From Thalassospira indica (GTDB lineage: Bacteria > Pseudomonadota > Alphaproteobacteria > Rhodospirillales > Thalassospiraceae), in NCBI RefSeq assembly GCF_003403095.1, contig NZ_CP031555.1, positions 1,902,001 to 1,966,000 on the forward strand: a stretch of DNA of 64,000 bases. The letters run 5' to 3'. The number at the start of each line of letters is the position of its first letter. Within the stretch, counting starts at the first letter, position 1. The position numbers were made by a program, and so were the translations under genes. Below are positions 62,635 to 64,000 of the stretch, piece after piece. A model generated the notes under the pieces. That model saw nothing but the letters and a program-made list of their open reading frames with translations, was not told the DNA's origin and did not search any database.

Positions 62635-64000
62635 TTAGTCGATGCGACCAGCCGCACAGGCCGCCGGTTGCAGGGCAGGGTCGATTTCCGTATCGCCATC
62701 CGGGGTGTCATTGGAATCGGCGTCAGATCCTGCATCGGTCTCTGCCTTGGCATTGCGCAAGACGATAACGGTGCCAATCGCAGACAAAACCATCAGAAGC
62801 GCACAGATGATTGAAATCACCTGCAAGCCGTCGGAGAAGGCTGTGCGGGCCTGTAACAAGACGTCACCGGCCAAGCCGGACCGGGCGTCAGCCAGCGCAT
62901 GGACGGCACCACCCAGCGTACTGCGGAGCGCATCAATCGCCCCGGCTGTGAGATTGGCGGGGAGGTCGGTATCAAGCATGGCGTCGCGATAGATCGCGGT
63001 GCCGACACTGCCCAGAACGGCAATGCCAAGGGCCCCGCCCAGTTCGGCACTGGTTTCGGACATGGCGGCCGCCGACCCGGTCCGGTCTGTCGGGGCGGCG
63101 GTGACCACCATATCGGTACAGATCATCGCAACCGGCGTGATGCCGAGTGAAAAGATCGCCGCCCCGGTGGCAAGAATATAGAGACTGCCGGCTGAACCGG
63201 GAAAGGACAGCAGGCCAAAGCCAAACGCGGTCAGGACAAGGGCGCCCGTCATCACGGAGCCCGGGCGGAACCGGCCCAGCAATACCGGGGCCCCGAGGGA
63301 GCCGACAATACCCGAAACGGTGGCGGGCAGCATGGCCATGCCGGCCTGAATGGGCGTGAGGCCGATCACCAGTTGCAGGGACTGGGACAGGAACATGAAA
63401 TAGGCCATCCCGACAAAGATTACGGCCGTCTGAATGACAATCGGAACCGAAATCGTGCGTCGGTACAAAAGACCCAGATCAAGCAGGGGATCGTCAAGTT
63501 TGCGCTGACGGCGGATGAAAACCCATGTACCCAGAAGGCCAAGCATGATGGCGCTAAGTGCTTCACCACCAAAGCCATAGGCGGCCATAACCTTGACCCC
63601 GTAAATGATTGCCAATACAGATGTTAGTGAAAGTGCGGCACTTGGCAGGTCGATCCGCCCGAATTTTTCCGCCCTGTGTTCGGGCAAAAGGATCGGGGCT
63701 GCCAGCAACAGCAGTGCCATGACCGGCACATTGAGCAGGAAAACCGCCCCCCACCAGAAGTAACTCAGCACCACACCGCCAAGCAACGGCCCGGCCGCCG
63801 TGCCGACCATGAAGGTCGTCATCCATGCGGCAATGGCAAAGGAGCGTTCCTTTTCATTGTGAAACATGTTGCGGATCAGCGACAGGGTAGAGGGCATCAA
63901 GGTGGCCCCGGCAACACCGAGAACACCGCGGGCAAAGATCAGCATTTCCGATGTATTGGCAAAGGCCGCCAGAACCGATGCCGCCCCGAAACAGGCGCCA
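62635..64000 (-). CDS. MFS multidrug exporter, DHA2/QacA-like (5' end outside window)
   Basis: The frame is open from the window edge to the stop at 62635, at least 455 residues. It has about eleven hydrophobic segments here, with the DHA2 (14-TM) pattern GARGVLGVAGATLMPSTLSLI seen as ARGVLGVAGATLMPS and GTAAGPLLGGVVLSYFWWG-type motif C (key part GTAAGPLLGGVV). The amino-terminal helices lie beyond base 64000. It likely exports cationic or lipophilic drugs by proton antiport. Confidence 0.88.
   Translation of the reverse strand, partial: GACFGAASVLAAFANTSEMLIFARGVLGVAGATLMPSTLSLIRNMFHNEKERSFAIAAWMTTFMVGTAAGPLLGGVVLSYFWWGAVFLLNVPVMALLLLAAPILLPEHRAEKFGRIDLPSAALSLTSVLAIIYGVKVMAAYGFGGEALSAIMLGLLGTWVFIRRQRKLDDPLLDLGLLYRRTISVPIVIQTAVIFVGMAYFMFLSQSLQLVIGLTPIQAGMAMLPATVSGIVGSLGAPVLLGRFRPGSVMTGALVLTAFGFGLLSFPGSAGSLYILATGAAIFSLGITPVAMICTDMVVTAAPTDRTGSAAAMSETSAELGGALGIAVLGSVGTAIYRDAMLDTDLPANLTAGAIDALRSTLGGAVHALADARSGLAGDVLLQARTAFSDGLQVISIICALLMVLSAIGTVIVLRNAKAETDAGSDADSNDTPDGDTEIDPALQPAACAAGRID

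Noticed and set aside
1..64000. tRNA, rRNA or CRISPR loci
   Set aside because: I looked for T-arm motifs and for regularly spaced repeats and found none outside coding sequence; GTTCGAA-like matches fall in ribosomal protein genes.

Overview
The window reads as chromosome of a free-living alphaproteobacterium. The likely order is Rhodospirillales and the gene content resembles Thalassospira, but that placement is an inference from gene order and protein style, not a search result. Supporting signs are a long alphaproteobacterial-type S10-spc-alpha ribosomal operon with adk between secY and rpsM, an ATP12 F1-ATPase assembly chaperone, a DUF1244 protein, a SAM-II riboswitch, and many small unlinked metabolic genes.

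Layout. 1-10942 is the distal S10, spc and alpha operon (rplV end to rplQ) with secY, adk and rpoA, punctuated by structured intergenic RNA. 11131-25700 is housekeeping: a DegP-type protease, an MFS carrier, RarA, an azoreductase, a CrcB fluoride channel, RluC, three HAD/SRPBCC/dienelactone-hydrolase type enzymes, an NMT1-type ABC importer and ATP12. 25989-37514 holds a four-PAS diguanylate cyclase, an ABC-exporter membrane domain without an ATPase, propionyl-CoA carboxylase (pccB-pccA), an A+T-rich orphan gene, a HAD-DUF1244 pair, acylphosphatase, a secreted acid phosphatase and an EamA permease. 38283-39510 is an intact IS3-family element with 28-bp inverted ends and a 3-bp target duplication, sitting directly against the start codon of a DUF4336 gene. 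An A+T-rich sulfotransferase-like gene lies behind it.

40837-50000 returns to core genes (FAD oxidoreductase, Sua5/TsaC, CysQ, the MEMO-AMMECR1 fusion and its radical-SAM partner, cupin, GNAT). The radical-SAM gene is interrupted by a roughly 1.36-kb A+T-rich cassette that carries a HEPN protein and a 63-residue protein. The cassette appears to have supplied a new 5' end for the radical-SAM gene and left the old 5' end as a decaying fossil. After NnrS comes a 1,266-residue SIR2-domain protein (51432-55232), probably a single-gene anti-phage system.

55379-60034 contains pepA, holC and the methionine importer metNIQ. The met operon is preceded by a promoter, a SAM-II riboswitch, a 24-codon leader ORF lying over an intrinsic terminator, and an ATGA junction between leader stop and metN start. 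This looks like a riboswitch that acts through translation of a leader peptide. The last 4 kb has an RTX-repeat protein, a remnant of an ABC-F ATPase, a DUF899 protein and the 3' part of a DHA2-type MFS exporter running off the end.

The accessory loci (184-aa orphan, IS3 plus sulfotransferase, HEPN cassette, SIR2 gene) are all visibly A+T-richer than their neighbours and are scattered singly rather than grouped in one island. The most novel items are the leader-peptide SAM-II arrangement and the HEPN cassette that rebuilds its target gene.
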